Shown: in pieces, positions 43,504 through 53,018 of the stretch
How the letters are laid out: each line of letters starts with the position of its first letter
How positions within the stretch are numbered: the first letter of the stretch is position 1
NCBI RefSeq assembly: GCF_004348535.1
Contig: NZ_SMJX01000006.1
Coordinates: 1 to 64,000, forward strand
Length of the DNA stretch: 64,000 bases
Origin: Actinomadura sp. KC216
GTDB taxonomy: Bacteria; Actinomycetota; Actinomycetes; Streptosporangiales; Streptosporangiaceae
Reading direction: 5' to 3'
Position numbers and translations under genes: made by a program
Notes under the pieces: generated by a model
Told to the model about the DNA's origin: nothing
The model's database searches: none
What the model saw: only the letters and a program-made list of their open reading frames with translations

Positions 43504-46392
43504 TCAGACGCTCTCCGGCTGAGGCGGGGTCACCTCCAGGGTGATCTGGGCGCGCGATCTCACGTTGAGCTTGCGGAGGACCTTGGCGACGTGCTGCTCG
43601 ACGGTCCGCGTGGACAGCACGAGCGCGTCGGCGATCTCCCGGTTGGTGTGGCCGAGCGCCACCAGGCGGGCGACCTCGCACTCCCGGGGGGAGAGCTGGT
43701 CGCCGTAGCCGCGGCGGCCGCGGCGCGCGGGCAGGACGATGCCGTGGCCGCGCAGCACCCGGCGGCAGCGCGCCGCGTCCCGGGACGCGCCGAGCGCCGT
43801 GTACTCCTCCATCAGGTTCGCCAGCTCCCGGGCGCTGTCGCCCAGGGCCAACCGGCACCGGGCCGCCGCTTCCGCGGCGCGGGCGGCGTGGTACGGCTGC
43901 GGCAGGGCGGCGTAGGCGGCGCGCGCGGCGGTGAACGCCTCGGCCGCGCCCGCGTCGTCTCCGCGCCCGGCGGCGAGGACGCCCCGGCAGGCCGGGAGCG
44001 CGGCGGCGGCCATCGGGGCGTCCCGGCCCGCGATACCCTCGGCGAACTCGTCGGTGATCCGCCGGGCCTCGGCCGGTGAGCCGGCGCGGACCAGGGCGAC
44101 GACGGCCATCGGCACCAGGTCGCCGGCCCAGAGCCAGATGCTTTTGGCGCGTATCCGGGCGATGCCCCGCCGGGCCTCGGCGACCGCGGCGTCGAGGTCG
44201 CCGCGCGCGGTGTGCAGCCGGGCCATCGCGCCGGACGCGGTCGCCAGGACGGTCGCGGGCGCGTTCGCGGGGTCGGCGAGCCCGGCGGCGTCGAGTTCCG
44301 CGGCGGCGGTGCGCCAGGTGCCGAGCGCGGACGCCAGCAGGCCGAGCACGAGGTGGGCGTCCGCCGCGATGCCGGAGACGCCCTGGTCGATCTCCAGCGT
44401 CTGCCGCGCCCGCTCGGCGAGCCCGTCCCAGCGGCCCGCGTACCAGTCGAGACGCAGCTCCGTGCCCTCCATCGTGCCCTCGACGAACGCGGCGGCGCAC
44501 TCGGCGGCGAGGCGCCCGCCCTCGGCGCGGAACCGCTGCGCACGCGGGTAGTGGCCGAGCCAGGTGGCGGCGTCGGCGAAGTTCCCGCAGGCGCGCGCGA
44601 CCTGGCGGCGGTCGGTGCCCGCGCCCGCCGCGTCGATGAGCGCCTCGGCACGTTCCCAGACGGTCGCGTCGCCCTCGAACATCAGCAGCGTGAGGTGGTT
44701 GCCGCGCACCGCCGTCCGGACGGCGGGGTCGGGTTCGGCGGCCACCAGTTCCTCGGCGCGCTCGATCCATCGCCGGTAGACGGGGAACGGATGCTCGCCC
44801 CAGCTCGGCATCGCCAGCGCCGCCATGCCCCGGGCCGCGAGCGCCGGACGCTCGCGCAGTTCCTCGACGGCGGTCTCGGTGCTCTTCCGGCCCGCCTCGT
44901 GGTCGCCCATCTGGTTGTAGAGGAGCAGCCCGAGGTTCAGCCTGATCTCGCCGCGCAGGCCGTCGGGGATGTGCTCGTCCCGGACGACGGTCCGCAGCAG
45001 CTCCACGGCCCGGCGGTTGGTGAGGCCGAGCACCGCGTCGCGGCTGAACTCGACCGCGATCCTGGCGCGTTCCTCCCCGCCGAGACGGGAGTCGGACAGC
45101 AGTTCCTCAAGGATCTCCACGGCGACCGCCAGATCGCCCATCTCGCGGGCCGTGGCGGCGGCGGCCTCGGCGTAGCGCTGCCATTCCGCCACCATTCCGG
45201 CCTCCCGCGCGTGGTAGGCGAGCTGGACGAGCGGCGGCGGCTCCTCGTCCGCGAGCGCCCGCACCGCCTGCCGGTGCAACCGGCACCGGTCCGGGCCGGG
45301 CAGCGCGGAGTAGACGGCCTGCTGCGCCAGCGCGTGCCGGAAGCCGTACCTGTTCCTGCCCCACTCGTACAGGACGCCGGCGAGCAGCGCCTCGCGGATG
45401 GCGGAGGAGCGGTCCGCGGACGGCGGCCGTCCCGGCGGCGGGCCGTCCATGACCGCGCCGATCAGCGCCTCTTCCGCCGGGAGGCGCAGGACGGAGGCGG
45501 CCCGCACGGCGTCGGCCGCCGCGGGCGAGAGCGGTCTCATCCGGTCCGCGATCGCCTCCTGGAGCGGCGTGGGCACCTCCATCCCGTCCAGCACCCCCGT
45601 CTCGCCCCGGACCGAGGCGGGCAGGGCCCGGACGACCTCCTCCACCACGAACGGGATGCCCGCGCTGCGCCGGTGCAGCTCCTCGGCGAGGTCCGCCGCG
45701 GCCTCGGGGCAGGGGGCCTCGGTGACCGCGGCGAGCAGCCCGCGGACGCCCTGCACGTCGAGCGGCCGGAGGGGAAGGAGCAGAGCGGTGGTGCCGGGAG
45801 GGTGCCGGAAGGCGCGCCCCAGCGGCAGCCGGTCGCCCGACAGGTCCTCCGGGCGGTAGCTGAGCACCGCCGACAGGCCGGCGGGCGGATCGTCCACCAG
45901 GAACCGCAGCAGGTCCCGGGTGCCGTCGTCGGCCCAGTGCAGGTCCTCGACGACCATGACGGCCTCGCCGAGCGCGCCGAGCAGCGCGTGGACGGCGCGG
46001 AACACCCGGTGCTCGCGGGCCCGCGCGTCGTGCAGCGGTTCGAGCGCGGGCGGCAGCCGGTCGGCCAGCTCGGGCAGGTAGGGGCGCAGGGCGCCGCAGA
46101 CCGGGCTGGGCTCGGCGACCCGGTCCATGGGCAGATGGCGCAGCAGTTCGAAGACCGGGCCGTAGGGGAACGGCTCGCGGAGCGGGTGGCAGCGGCCGAG
46201 CAGGATCACGCGGTCCCGGAGCGACGGATGCCGGAGGGCCTCGTGGATCAGGCGGGTCTTGCCGATCCCCGCCTCTCCCTCCACCAGCGCCACGGCGGGT
46301 GGACGGGCGGCGACGTCGAGCAGCGCGTTCAGCTCGCCCGTCCTGCCGATCAGGACGGGCGCGGCCGGGGTGCGGATTGGCGGGGGGTTCAT
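43504..46392 (-). CDS. LAL-type LuxR regulator with ATPase domain
   Basis: The 962-residue product begins with an AAA/STAND ATPase: P-loop EGEAGIGKT near residues 39-47 and Walker B VMVVEDLHWADD near 145. A long TPR-like region follows. It ends with a LuxR helix-turn-helix (LSPRECEVARLVALGHTNREIADALVLSTRTVEQHVAKVL). Such LAL regulators are ATP-dependent activators common in actinobacterial clusters. It lies upstream of pabA/pabB on the same strand. Whether it controls them or the secreted proteins nearby is unknown. Confidence 0.9.
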   Translation of the reverse strand: MNPPPIRTPAAPVLIGRTGELNALLDVAARPPAVALVEGEAGIGKTRLIHEALRHPSLRDRVILLGRCHPLREPFPYGPVFELLRHLPMDRVAEPSPVCGALRPYLPELADRLPPALEPLHDARAREHRVFRAVHALLGALGEAVMVVEDLHWADDGTRDLLRFLVDDPPAGLSAVLSYRPEDLSGDRLPLGRAFRHPPGTTALLLPLRPLDVQGVRGLLAAVTEAPCPEAAADLAEELHRRSAGIPFVVEEVVRALPASVRGETGVLDGMEVPTPLQEAIADRMRPLSPAAADAVRAASVLRLPAEEALIGAVMDGPPPGRPPSADRSSAIREALLAGVLYEWGRNRYGFRHALAQQAVYSALPGPDRCRLHRQAVRALADEEPPPLVQLAYHAREAGMVAEWQRYAEAAAATAREMGDLAVAVEILEELLSDSRLGGEERARIAVEFSRDAVLGLTNRRAVELLRTVVRDEHIPDGLRGEIRLNLGLLLYNQMGDHEAGRKSTETAVEELRERPALAARGMAALAMPSWGEHPFPVYRRWIERAEELVAAEPDPAVRTAVRGNHLTLLMFEGDATVWERAEALIDAAGAGTDRRQVARACGNFADAATWLGHYPRAQRFRAEGGRLAAECAAAFVEGTMEGTELRLDWYAGRWDGLAERARQTLEIDQGVSGIAADAHLVLGLLASALGTWRTAAAELDAAGLADPANAPATVLATASGAMARLHTARGDLDAAVAEARRGIARIRAKSIWLWAGDLVPMAVVALVRAGSPAEARRITDEFAEGIAGRDAPMAAAALPACRGVLAAGRGDDAGAAEAFTAARAAYAALPQPYHAARAAEAAARCRLALGDSARELANLMEEYTALGASRDAARCRRVLRGHGIVLPARRGRRGYGDQLSPRECEVARLVALGHTNREIADALVLSTRTVEQHVAKVLRKLNVRSRAQITLEVTPPQPESV

Positions 46393-46649
46393 GGACGACT
46401 CCGGCGGGTGACGCCGCGGCCGGCCGGTAACGGGGAGCGGTCGGGGTCACTGGGAGCGATTGGCAGCCGGTACCGCGGTGACAGTGAAGTTAAGTCTTGT
46501 ACCGGTCCGCGACAACCCCGCGACCCGAAATCCCTGTTTCCGCCCGGCCCCGCGGTCCGCCGGAGCGCGGAAACGGCGCGCGTTCCCGCCAGGTCGCTGA
46601 CGGGGACGCACGCCGTGTCTCTGCCGGATCCTCTCCGGGGCGGGAAGGG

Positions 46650-47249
46650 TCAGTCGATCGGGATCAGCGGCGTCTTGCCCAGCTTGCCGCCGCACAGGGA
46701 CGGCGCCATGACCTCGGACGCGCTTCCCCAGCCGGCGCACCGGTAGCTGCTGTGCCCGTACCAGTCGTGGCCGAACTCGTGCGCGGCGAGAAGCCTCTGG
46801 TCCCTGACACCGCCCAGGAACAGCGCGATGCGCTGGCCCCGGCCCCAGTTGCAGCCGACGATCCTGCCGCCTCCGCCGCAGTCGGTGATGTAGCTGTTGC
46901 GGCACTCCACCGGCGTCCCGCCGCCCTGGGTGAGCCCCTGCCACGCCGCCGCGCCCGCGGCGATCACCGATGCGGACGCCTGGCACGACCCGGTGAGGTA
47001 GTAGCTGCGCCTGCTCGGGACGGGCCAGCCGCCCGGCGGGGGCTCCATCAGCGCGGAGCCGGCCGCTTCGAGTTCCTCCGCGGTGATGCCGTGCGCCTCG
47101 ACGGGCTGCGCCTGGGCGCTCTGCGTCTTGGCCGCCGCGGCGTCGCTCTGGACGCCCGAGGCGAGTTCGGCGTGCGCGGGGACGCCGTTCACGACCACGG
47201 CGGCGGCCACCGCGGCCAGGCCCGTTCTCGTCAGCCGTTTGCTCGGCAT
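46650..47249 (-). CDS. Secreted zinc metalloprotease-like protein
   Basis: The 199-residue product, from ATG 47249 with GGAGGAG upstream, has a signal peptide (KRLTRTGLAAVAAAVVVNG, cleavage near AHA). The mature part has a HEFGHDWYGH motif at residues 157-166, an HExxH with a third His ten positions after the first. This resembles small secreted zincins such as the snapalysin group, though the usual Asp is replaced by His. Several cysteines suggest disulfides. It is probably an extracellular protease; the exact family is uncertain. Confidence 0.72.
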   Translation of the reverse strand: MPSKRLTRTGLAAVAAAVVVNGVPAHAELASGVQSDAAAAKTQSAQAQPVEAHGITAEELEAAGSALMEPPPGGWPVPSRRSYYLTGSCQASASVIAAGAAAWQGLTQGGGTPVECRNSYITDCGGGGRIVGCNWGRGQRIALFLGGVRDQRLLAAHEFGHDWYGHSSYRCAGWGSASEVMAPSLCGGKLGKTPLIPID

Positions 47250-47552
47250 GTGCCTCTCCTCCATGGGGGGTTGGGGGTGTACCTCCCGGCGGCCCGGGGC
47301 CGCCGGGACACACGGTCGATGGAGGGAGAGGGAGAAGCAATCCCGGAATCGGAAGATAGGTCTACGTATTAAATAAGCGCCCTGGTAGGGCGCTTTCAGA
47401 AGCAGCCGGTCATCGCCGCGCAGGCCGTTCTGGTCCGCAATTCATCCCCTTTTCGGGAACGGGATTTCCGGCGGCGAAGGCGGCAGCGGAGGAGCGGCGG
47501 CGGAAGGGCGGCGGCCCGGTGCGGGACCGGGCCGCCGCGGCGTGCCGGGGAA
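47250..47552. other. Intergenic region with terminator
   Basis: The gap between the metalloprotease start and the downstream end of the AMIN-like gene is relatively AT-rich around 47360-47376. It holds one strong hairpin (listed) and presumably the metalloprotease promoter. No gene is seen in it. Confidence 0.5.
47375..47395 (-). terminator. Perfect 9-bp stem-loop terminator
   Basis: AAGCGCCCT pairs exactly with AGGGCGCTT across a 3-base loop. On the minus strand it is followed by TTATTTAA, which fits an intrinsic terminator for the AMIN-like gene ending at 47553, about 160 bp upstream. Confidence 0.65.
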
Positions 47553-48077
47553 CTACCAGGTGTGGGCCACGTCGACGACGAGGCGCGTGCCGCCGCCGTC
47601 GCGCGGGAGGGTGAGGACGCGGAACGGGAGCCGCGCCCGGACGCCGACGCCGATCGTCGTCTGGCTCTCGAAGGAGGCCGCTCCGGCGACCTGCCGGAAC
47701 GTGGAGTAGCCGCTGACGTTGGCCAGCTCGGGCGAGGTGGCGGGGAAGCCGGGCGCGGTGGCCGCCTGGACGATGATCCGCAGCTTGGCGCCGCCGCGCA
47801 GCGGAACCGGCTTGCCGGAGCCTTCCTGGACCACCTCGTCGACGTATCCGGCGAGGTAGCCGAAGCCCGTCCCGTCCACCTCGATGACCAGCCGGTCGTA
47901 GCAGGACTGCTGACCGGTGCGGACCCGCTCCAGCGGGCCCTCCGAGTAGCCGCTCAGCGAGCCCTTCTCCAGCGAACCCCAAGGGGTCGCGCAGGCCGCC
48001 GACGCGGACGTGCCGGTTACTCCGACGAGAGCGGCCGACATGACGAGTGTCAACAAGCCCCCGATAAATGCGCGCAT
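47553..48077 (-). CDS. Secreted AMIN-like domain protein
   Basis: The 174-residue product has a signal peptide (MRAFIGGLLTLVMSAALVGV, cleavage near ASA). An AMIN-like beta domain follows, with CYDRLVIEVDG, GYVDEVVQEGSGKPVPLRGGAKLRIIV and RLVVDVAHTW. Proteins of this type are frequent in actinomycetes and are thought to bind cell-wall polysaccharide. The function of this one is unknown. ATG 48077 is preferred; frames open farther upstream but are not protein-like. It is divergent from the SpoIIE-type phosphatase gene. Confidence 0.85.
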   Translation of the reverse strand: MRAFIGGLLTLVMSAALVGVTGTSASAACATPWGSLEKGSLSGYSEGPLERVRTGQQSCYDRLVIEVDGTGFGYLAGYVDEVVQEGSGKPVPLRGGAKLRIIVQAATAPGFPATSPELANVSGYSTFRQVAGAASFESQTTIGVGVRARLPFRVLTLPRDGGGTRLVVDVAHTW

Positions 48078-48309
48078 TCTGGACCTCCATCGCGCCAAGT
48101 GACATCGATGTTGAAGAAGACGTCTCCTGCCTCCCAATGGTTGGCGTTCCATAGAGTCCGCATGCGGCCGTCCGCGTCCAGAACTCCACGTCCGCCCAAC
48201 GCGACCCACTCGGCCCAGGCGGCACGCGCGGCCCAGGGCTGATACCGCCCGGCATCGTGGGTAGGGAGGGGGTATCCCAGGGTGCGGGGGACCAACCGAG
48301 GGACGTGTG

Positions 48310-50337
48310 ATGCATGACGGCGACAGCCGTGGAATGGAGTGGCTCGCGCTTGAGGCGTTCGACCCGACGCCGGTCGCGGTCGCCCTGACGGCCGGGCCCG
48401 GCCACCGGGTGGCGTACACCAACCGCGCCTTCCGGGCCTACGTCGGCGACCCTCCGCTCGGCCGGCCGCTCGCGGAGGCGTTCAGCGACCGGACGCGGCA
48501 CGACTACGCCGGCCTGCTCGACCACGTGCTCGCCACCGGCGAGCCGGTGAGCCTGGTCGAGGCGCCGGTGCGGGCGGCCCCGTCCGCCGACCCGGACCGG
48601 TTCCTGTCGGTCAGCCTGTCCCGGTTCACCCACGGGCGGCCCGGCGTGCTGCTGATCGCGGTGGACGTGACCGAGCAGGTCGCCGCGGCGCGGCGGGCCG
48701 ACCGCGCCACCCGGGAGCAGGAGCGGATCCGGCGCCGGTACGAGAGCCTGGTGTGGCTGGGCGCGCAGATCGTGTGGGTGGCGGACCCGGCGGGCAGGGT
48801 GACCGAGTCGAGCGGGGTCTGGGAGCGGGTCACGGGGCAGTCGTGGGAGGAGTACCGCGACGACGGCTGGTCGGACGTCCTGCATCCCGACGACCGCGCG
48901 GCGGCGCTGCGGTCATGGCGGGAGGCGTGCGAGCACGCCCGTCCCTGGTACTACACCTACCGGGTGCGGCGGCGGGACGGGGAGTTCCGGCACTACGACG
49001 TCCAGGCCGCGCCCGTGCTCGAGGACGGCGAGGTGGTCGAGTGGGTCGGCACCTGCACCGACGTCGAGGAGCAGTGGCGGGAGCGGCAGCGCAGGGACCT
49101 CCTCGACCGCGCCGCGGCGGCGGCCGTGGAGCAGACCGAGCTGGCCGATGTGTTCGGCGCGCTCGCCGACGTGCTCGTCCCCGCGCTGGCCGACGGGTGC
49201 GGGGTGTACCTGCTCCCCGACCTGGTCGACCGTCCGGCGGGCGCCCCGATCGTCGTGCGCCGGATCGCCACCGCCGCGCGGGCGGGGACCCGCCGGCTGC
49301 CACCGACCGGCGAGGAGCGCTTCGCCCCCGACAGCGGGTTCGCCCGCGCGATCAAGCGGCGCCGCCCGCTGCACCTCACCTTCCCGCCGGGGCGCCCGCC
49401 CCGGGATCTGCTGCCCAGGTCGACCGTCACCTTCCTCACCCAGGCCAAGGCCACCAGCGTCGTGCTGATGCCGGTCATCGTCGACGGGACCCTGGCGGCG
49501 GCGGTCACCGCCGCCCGGCTCGGCGACCGCGAACCCCTCAGAACCGACGACATCGCCCTCATCAGGCAGGTCTTCAACCACACCCACGACGCGCTGAGCA
49601 ACGCCGTCCAGTTCCACCGCACCCAGCAGCTGGCCCTGGCGCTCCAGCACAGCCTGCTCGCCGACCCGCCCGAGCTCGACGATCTGGAGCTCGCGGCCCG
49701 GTACCTGGCGAGCCCCGCCGCGGCCGAGGTGGGCGGCGACTGGTACGACTCGTTCGTCCTGCCCGACGGCGCGACCGCGCTCGCCATCGGCGACGTCGTC
49801 GGCCACGACCTGGCCGCCGCCGTGGAGATGAGCCGGCTGCGCAACATGCTGCGCGTGCTGACCGCCGACCGGCTCACCCCGCCCTGCGAGATCCTCCGCC
49901 GCCTCAACGTCGCCATGGAGACGGTGGACCCGGACGCGACGGCGACCTGCGTCCTGGCGCGCGTCGAGGAGCCCGAACCGGGCCGGTGGCAGCTCAACTA
50001 CGCCGTCGCGGGGCATCCGCCGCCGCTGCTGATCGCTCCGGGCGGCGACGCCCGCCTCCTGGACGAGGTCGCCGACCCCCTCCTCGGCTCCCCGCTCGAC
50101 CAGCCCTACCACAGCGCGATCGAACCGCTGCCGCACGGCTCCACGCTGCTGCTCTACACCGACGGCCTCGTCGAACGGCCCGGCGAGGACCTGGACGCGG
50201 GCCTGGAGCGGCTCCGCCGGCACGCGTCCGCGCTCGTGTCCCGCCCGCTGGAGGACTTCTGCGACGCTCTCCTGGACGACATGCCGAGCACCGGCACCGA
50301 CGACATCGCCATGATCGCCCTGCGCGTCAGCCCCTGA
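48310..50337 (+). CDS. PAS/GAF-domain SpoIIE-type protein phosphatase
   Basis: The 675-residue protein has two PAS-like regions (about 15-125 and 140-250, the second followed by a PAC-type EWVGTCTDVEEQ segment). A GAF-like region follows (about 270-440). It ends with a PP2C/SpoIIE phosphatase with GGDWYDSF, GDVVGHDLAAAVEMSRLR, YTDGLVERPGEDL and TDDIAMIALR. Such proteins dephosphorylate anti-sigma-factor antagonists, so it probably links an unknown signal to sigma-factor control. ATG 48310 follows a GAGGGA site; GTG 48307 is equally possible. No anti-sigma gene lies nearby. Confidence 0.9.
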   Translation: MHDGDSRGMEWLALEAFDPTPVAVALTAGPGHRVAYTNRAFRAYVGDPPLGRPLAEAFSDRTRHDYAGLLDHVLATGEPVSLVEAPVRAAPSADPDRFLSVSLSRFTHGRPGVLLIAVDVTEQVAAARRADRATREQERIRRRYESLVWLGAQIVWVADPAGRVTESSGVWERVTGQSWEEYRDDGWSDVLHPDDRAAALRSWREACEHARPWYYTYRVRRRDGEFRHYDVQAAPVLEDGEVVEWVGTCTDVEEQWRERQRRDLLDRAAAAAVEQTELADVFGALADVLVPALADGCGVYLLPDLVDRPAGAPIVVRRIATAARAGTRRLPPTGEERFAPDSGFARAIKRRRPLHLTFPPGRPPRDLLPRSTVTFLTQAKATSVVLMPVIVDGTLAAAVTAARLGDREPLRTDDIALIRQVFNHTHDALSNAVQFHRTQQLALALQHSLLADPPELDDLELAARYLASPAAAEVGGDWYDSFVLPDGATALAIGDVVGHDLAAAVEMSRLRNMLRVLTADRLTPPCEILRRLNVAMETVDPDATATCVLARVEEPEPGRWQLNYAVAGHPPPLLIAPGGDARLLDEVADPLLGSPLDQPYHSAIEPLPHGSTLLLYTDGLVERPGEDLDAGLERLRRHASALVSRPLEDFCDALLDDMPSTGTDDIAMIALRVSP

Positions 50338-50370
50338 CGCGGTCGCGGGACCGCGCCGCCGGTCAGGGGC
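50330..50370. terminator. Nested bidirectional terminator hairpin
   Basis: GCCCCTGAC (50330-50338) pairs with GTCAGGGGC (50362-50370). Inside it GCGGTC (50339-50344) pairs with GACCGC (50349-50354). The structure covers both stop codons of the convergent phosphatase and enoyl-CoA hydratase genes, so it probably ends transcripts from both sides. Confidence 0.65.
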
Positions 50371-51103
50371 GGCGGGTGGTGAAGGCTGTGATCGCGGCGC
50401 GGGCCTCCGGGCTCTGGATGACGTGGACCTGGTTGGCGGCCTCGGCGTCCAGGGCCTCGGCGAAGGTCGTCTGCCATGTCCGGTTCAGCATGCGTTTCGT
50501 GCCGGACAGGGCCGCCGGGGAGAGGGCTTGGAGGCGCCCGGCCAGGTCGGTCACCGCCGCGTCCAGGCCGTCCGGTGGGACGACCTGCGTGATCATGCCG
50601 GTCTCGAGCGCGGCCTCGGCGCCGACGCGGTCGCCCAGGAGGCACAGCTCGCGGGCGCGCCGGTCCCCCACCAGCCTGGGCAGCAGCCAGCTCGCACCGC
50701 TGTCGACCGACAGGCCGCGGTGGACGAACAGCTGCGCGAAGTAGGCGTCCTCGGCGGCGAGGACGAAGTCGCAGGCCAGCGCGAGGTTCGCGCCTGCCCC
50801 TGCGGCGGGCCCGCCGACCTTCGCGATCGTCGGGACGGGCAGCTCGCGCATCGCCAGCACGCACCGGTTCGACACGGCGATGCGGTCGGGCAGCGAGCCG
50901 GGGTCGTCCAGCAGGCCCGAGACGTCCGAGCCGCCGCAGAAGGAGCCGCCCGCGCCGGTGATGATCAGGACGCGGGTGTCCTGGAGGTCGGTGAGGATCT
51001 CCTCCAGCGCTCCCCACATCGCGTCGGTCATCGCGTTGCGCTTGGCCGGACGGTTGAGTGTTATTTCGGTGATCCCGCCGTCGCGGGTGACGCCGACGCT
51101 CAT
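50363..51103 (-). CDS. Enoyl-CoA hydratase/isomerase
   Basis: The 246-residue crotonase-fold protein has LNRPAKRNAMTDAM, GAGGSFCGGSDV for the CoA oxyanion hole, and KVGGPAAGAGANLALACDFVLA. Later it has HRGLSVDSGASWLLPRLVG, where the catalytic Glu positions of classic hydratases are changed. It could be a hydratase, an isomerase or a ring hydrolase. It is the last gene of an operon coupled by ATGA overlaps through 51103, 52272 and 53018. Confidence 0.88.
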   Translation of the reverse strand: MSVGVTRDGGITEITLNRPAKRNAMTDAMWGALEEILTDLQDTRVLIITGAGGSFCGGSDVSGLLDDPGSLPDRIAVSNRCVLAMRELPVPTIAKVGGPAAGAGANLALACDFVLAAEDAYFAQLFVHRGLSVDSGASWLLPRLVGDRRARELCLLGDRVGAEAALETGMITQVVPPDGLDAAVTDLAGRLQALSPAALSGTKRMLNRTWQTTFAEALDAEAANQVHVIQSPEARAAITAFTTRRP

Positions 51104-52272
51104 CGCCGGTCACCGTCCAGGGTCCGCGCGACGATCTCCTTCATGATCTCGTTCGTACCGCCGAAGATCGTCTGGATCCTGGCGTCCAGGTAGGCCCTGG
51201 CGATCGGGAACTCGCGCATGAACCCGTAGCCTCCGTGCAGTTGCAGGCAGCGGTTGACCACCGTCTGCTGCAGTTCGGTCGTCCAGTACTTGGCCTTGGC
51301 GGCGTCCTCGGCCGTCAGCTCCCCCCGGCCGTGGGCCTCGATGAGCGCGTCGACGAAGGTCTGCCCGACGTCCACCTGGACGGCGAGGTCGGCGAGGGTG
51401 AACCGGGTGTTCTGGTGCGCCATCAGCCGCCGCCCGAACGCCTCGCGTTGCTTGCAGTACTCGACCGTCCAGGAGAGGGCGGCGCGGGCGGCCGAGATCG
51501 CCGACACCGCGAGGCCCAGCCGCTCCTGGGCCAGGTTCCGCATCAGGATGGCGAAGCCCTCGCCCTCGCCGCCGAGCAGGTTCGCGGCGGGGACCCGCGC
51601 GTCGGTGAAGAACAGCTCCGCCGTGTCCTGGCTGCGCAGCCCGATCTTGTCCAGGTGGCGGCCGCGGGTGAAGCCGGGCGTCCCGTCCTCCACGACCAGC
51701 AGGCTGATCCCCTTGTGGCGCTCCGCGGGGTCGGTGCGGGCGGCCAGGATCACGAGGTCGGCGTTGAGGCCGTTGGTGACGAACGTCTTGGCGCCGTTGA
51801 CGACGTAGTCGCCGCCGTCCAGCCGGGCGCTCGTGGTCAGCGCCGCCAGGTCCGAGCCCGCGCCCGGCTCGGTCATGGAGATCGCGCCCATCGTCTCGCC
51901 GGTCACCATCCCCGGCAGCCACCGACGCTTCTGCGCGTCGTCGGCGAAGTGCAGCAGGTAGGGCAGGACGACGTCGTTGTGCAGCGTGATGCACATGCCC
52001 GACCCGATCACGTTCGCGCGCTGCAGCTCCTCGCCGATGACGGCGTTGAACCGGAAGTCGTCCTCGCCGAGCCCGCCGTACTCCGGCGGGACCGCCATCG
52101 CCAGGTACCCGGCCTCGCCCGCGGCGGTGAACATCGCGCGGTCCACCCGCCCGGCGTCCTCCCACCGGTCGTGGTGCGGGACGATCTCGGCGGCGACGAA
52201 GGAGCGGAAGCTCTGCCGGAAGTCCTCGTGGACGTCGTCGTACAGCCTTCTTCGCACGGTTCCTCCGCTCAT
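51100..52272 (-). CDS. Acyl-CoA dehydrogenase (1)
   Basis: The 390-residue flavoenzyme has the family marks: AISMTEPGAGSDLAAL, FVTNGLNADLVILAART, CKQREAFGRRLMAHQ and the C-terminal LHGGYGFMREFPIARAYLDARIQTIFGGTNEI. It introduces a double bond in an acyl-CoA. Both its start and its stop overlap neighbours by ATGA (SDR upstream, hydratase downstream). This supports a single beta-oxidation-like module. Confidence 0.92.
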   Translation of the reverse strand: MSGGTVRRRLYDDVHEDFRQSFRSFVAAEIVPHHDRWEDAGRVDRAMFTAAGEAGYLAMAVPPEYGGLGEDDFRFNAVIGEELQRANVIGSGMCITLHNDVVLPYLLHFADDAQKRRWLPGMVTGETMGAISMTEPGAGSDLAALTTSARLDGGDYVVNGAKTFVTNGLNADLVILAARTDPAERHKGISLLVVEDGTPGFTRGRHLDKIGLRSQDTAELFFTDARVPAANLLGGEGEGFAILMRNLAQERLGLAVSAISAARAALSWTVEYCKQREAFGRRLMAHQNTRFTLADLAVQVDVGQTFVDALIEAHGRGELTAEDAAKAKYWTTELQQTVVNRCLQLHGGYGFMREFPIARAYLDARIQTIFGGTNEIMKEIVARTLDGDRR

Positions 52273-53018
52273 CGGGCGGTCCAGCCGCCGTCCACGGCGA
52301 TGGTCTGGCCCGTGATGAAGCCGCCCGCGTCGCCAGCCAGGAGCAGCAGCGGCCCGTCGAGCTCGGCCAGGCGGCCGGGGCGGCGCATGGGCGTGTTGCG
52401 CCGGAGCCACCGCATCGCCTTCTCGTCGGCGAACATCTCCTCGGTCAGCTCGCTGGGGAACCAGCCGGGCGCGATGGCGTTGACGCGGATGCCCTCGTCC
52501 GCCCATTCCGCGCCGAGCTGCCGGGTGAGGTTGACGACCCCGCCCTTGGCCGCGCAGTAGGCCGCCTGCGTGACCGGCCACGAGGCGCCCAGGCCGAGGA
52601 TCGAGGCGATGTTGACGATGGAGCCGCCCCGGCCCCGCATGGCCTGCGCGGCGTTGACGCTCATCTCGAACGCGGCGGTCAGGTCCACGTCGAGCGTGCG
52701 CCGGAACTCCTTGGCGGTCAGGTCGAACGCGGGGACCGGGTCGCCGAGGCCCGCCGCGTTGACCAGGATCTGCGGGCCGCCGAGCTCCGCCGCCCGCTCC
52801 ACGACGCGGGCGCAGTCGGCGGTGGAGGTGACGTCGCACGCCTGGGGGATGATCCGGTCGTCCGTCGCGGCCAGCTCCCGCAGGCGGAACTCCCGGCGGG
52901 CCGCGGCGACGACGGTCGCGCCCGCCCCGGCCAGGACGCCGCACATGTGCCGCCCGATGCCGCTGGACGCGCCGGTGACGATCGCCACCCGCCCGTCCAG
53001 CGCGAACAGGCCGCTCAT
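52269..53018 (-). CDS. Short-chain dehydrogenase/reductase
   Basis: The 249-residue SDR has the cofactor motif TGASSGIG, the NAAG segment, the Ser in NIASILG and the YCAAK active site. It ends with GFITGQTIAVDGGW, typical of FabG-like enzymes. It probably oxidises a hydroxyacyl-CoA in this module. It overlaps both neighbours by ATGA. Confidence 0.9.
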   Translation of the reverse strand: MSGLFALDGRVAIVTGASSGIGRHMCGVLAGAGATVVAAARREFRLRELAATDDRIIPQACDVTSTADCARVVERAAELGGPQILVNAAGLGDPVPAFDLTAKEFRRTLDVDLTAAFEMSVNAAQAMRGRGGSIVNIASILGLGASWPVTQAAYCAAKGGVVNLTRQLGAEWADEGIRVNAIAPGWFPSELTEEMFADEKAMRWLRRNTPMRRPGRLAELDGPLLLLAGDAGGFITGQTIAVDGGWTAR

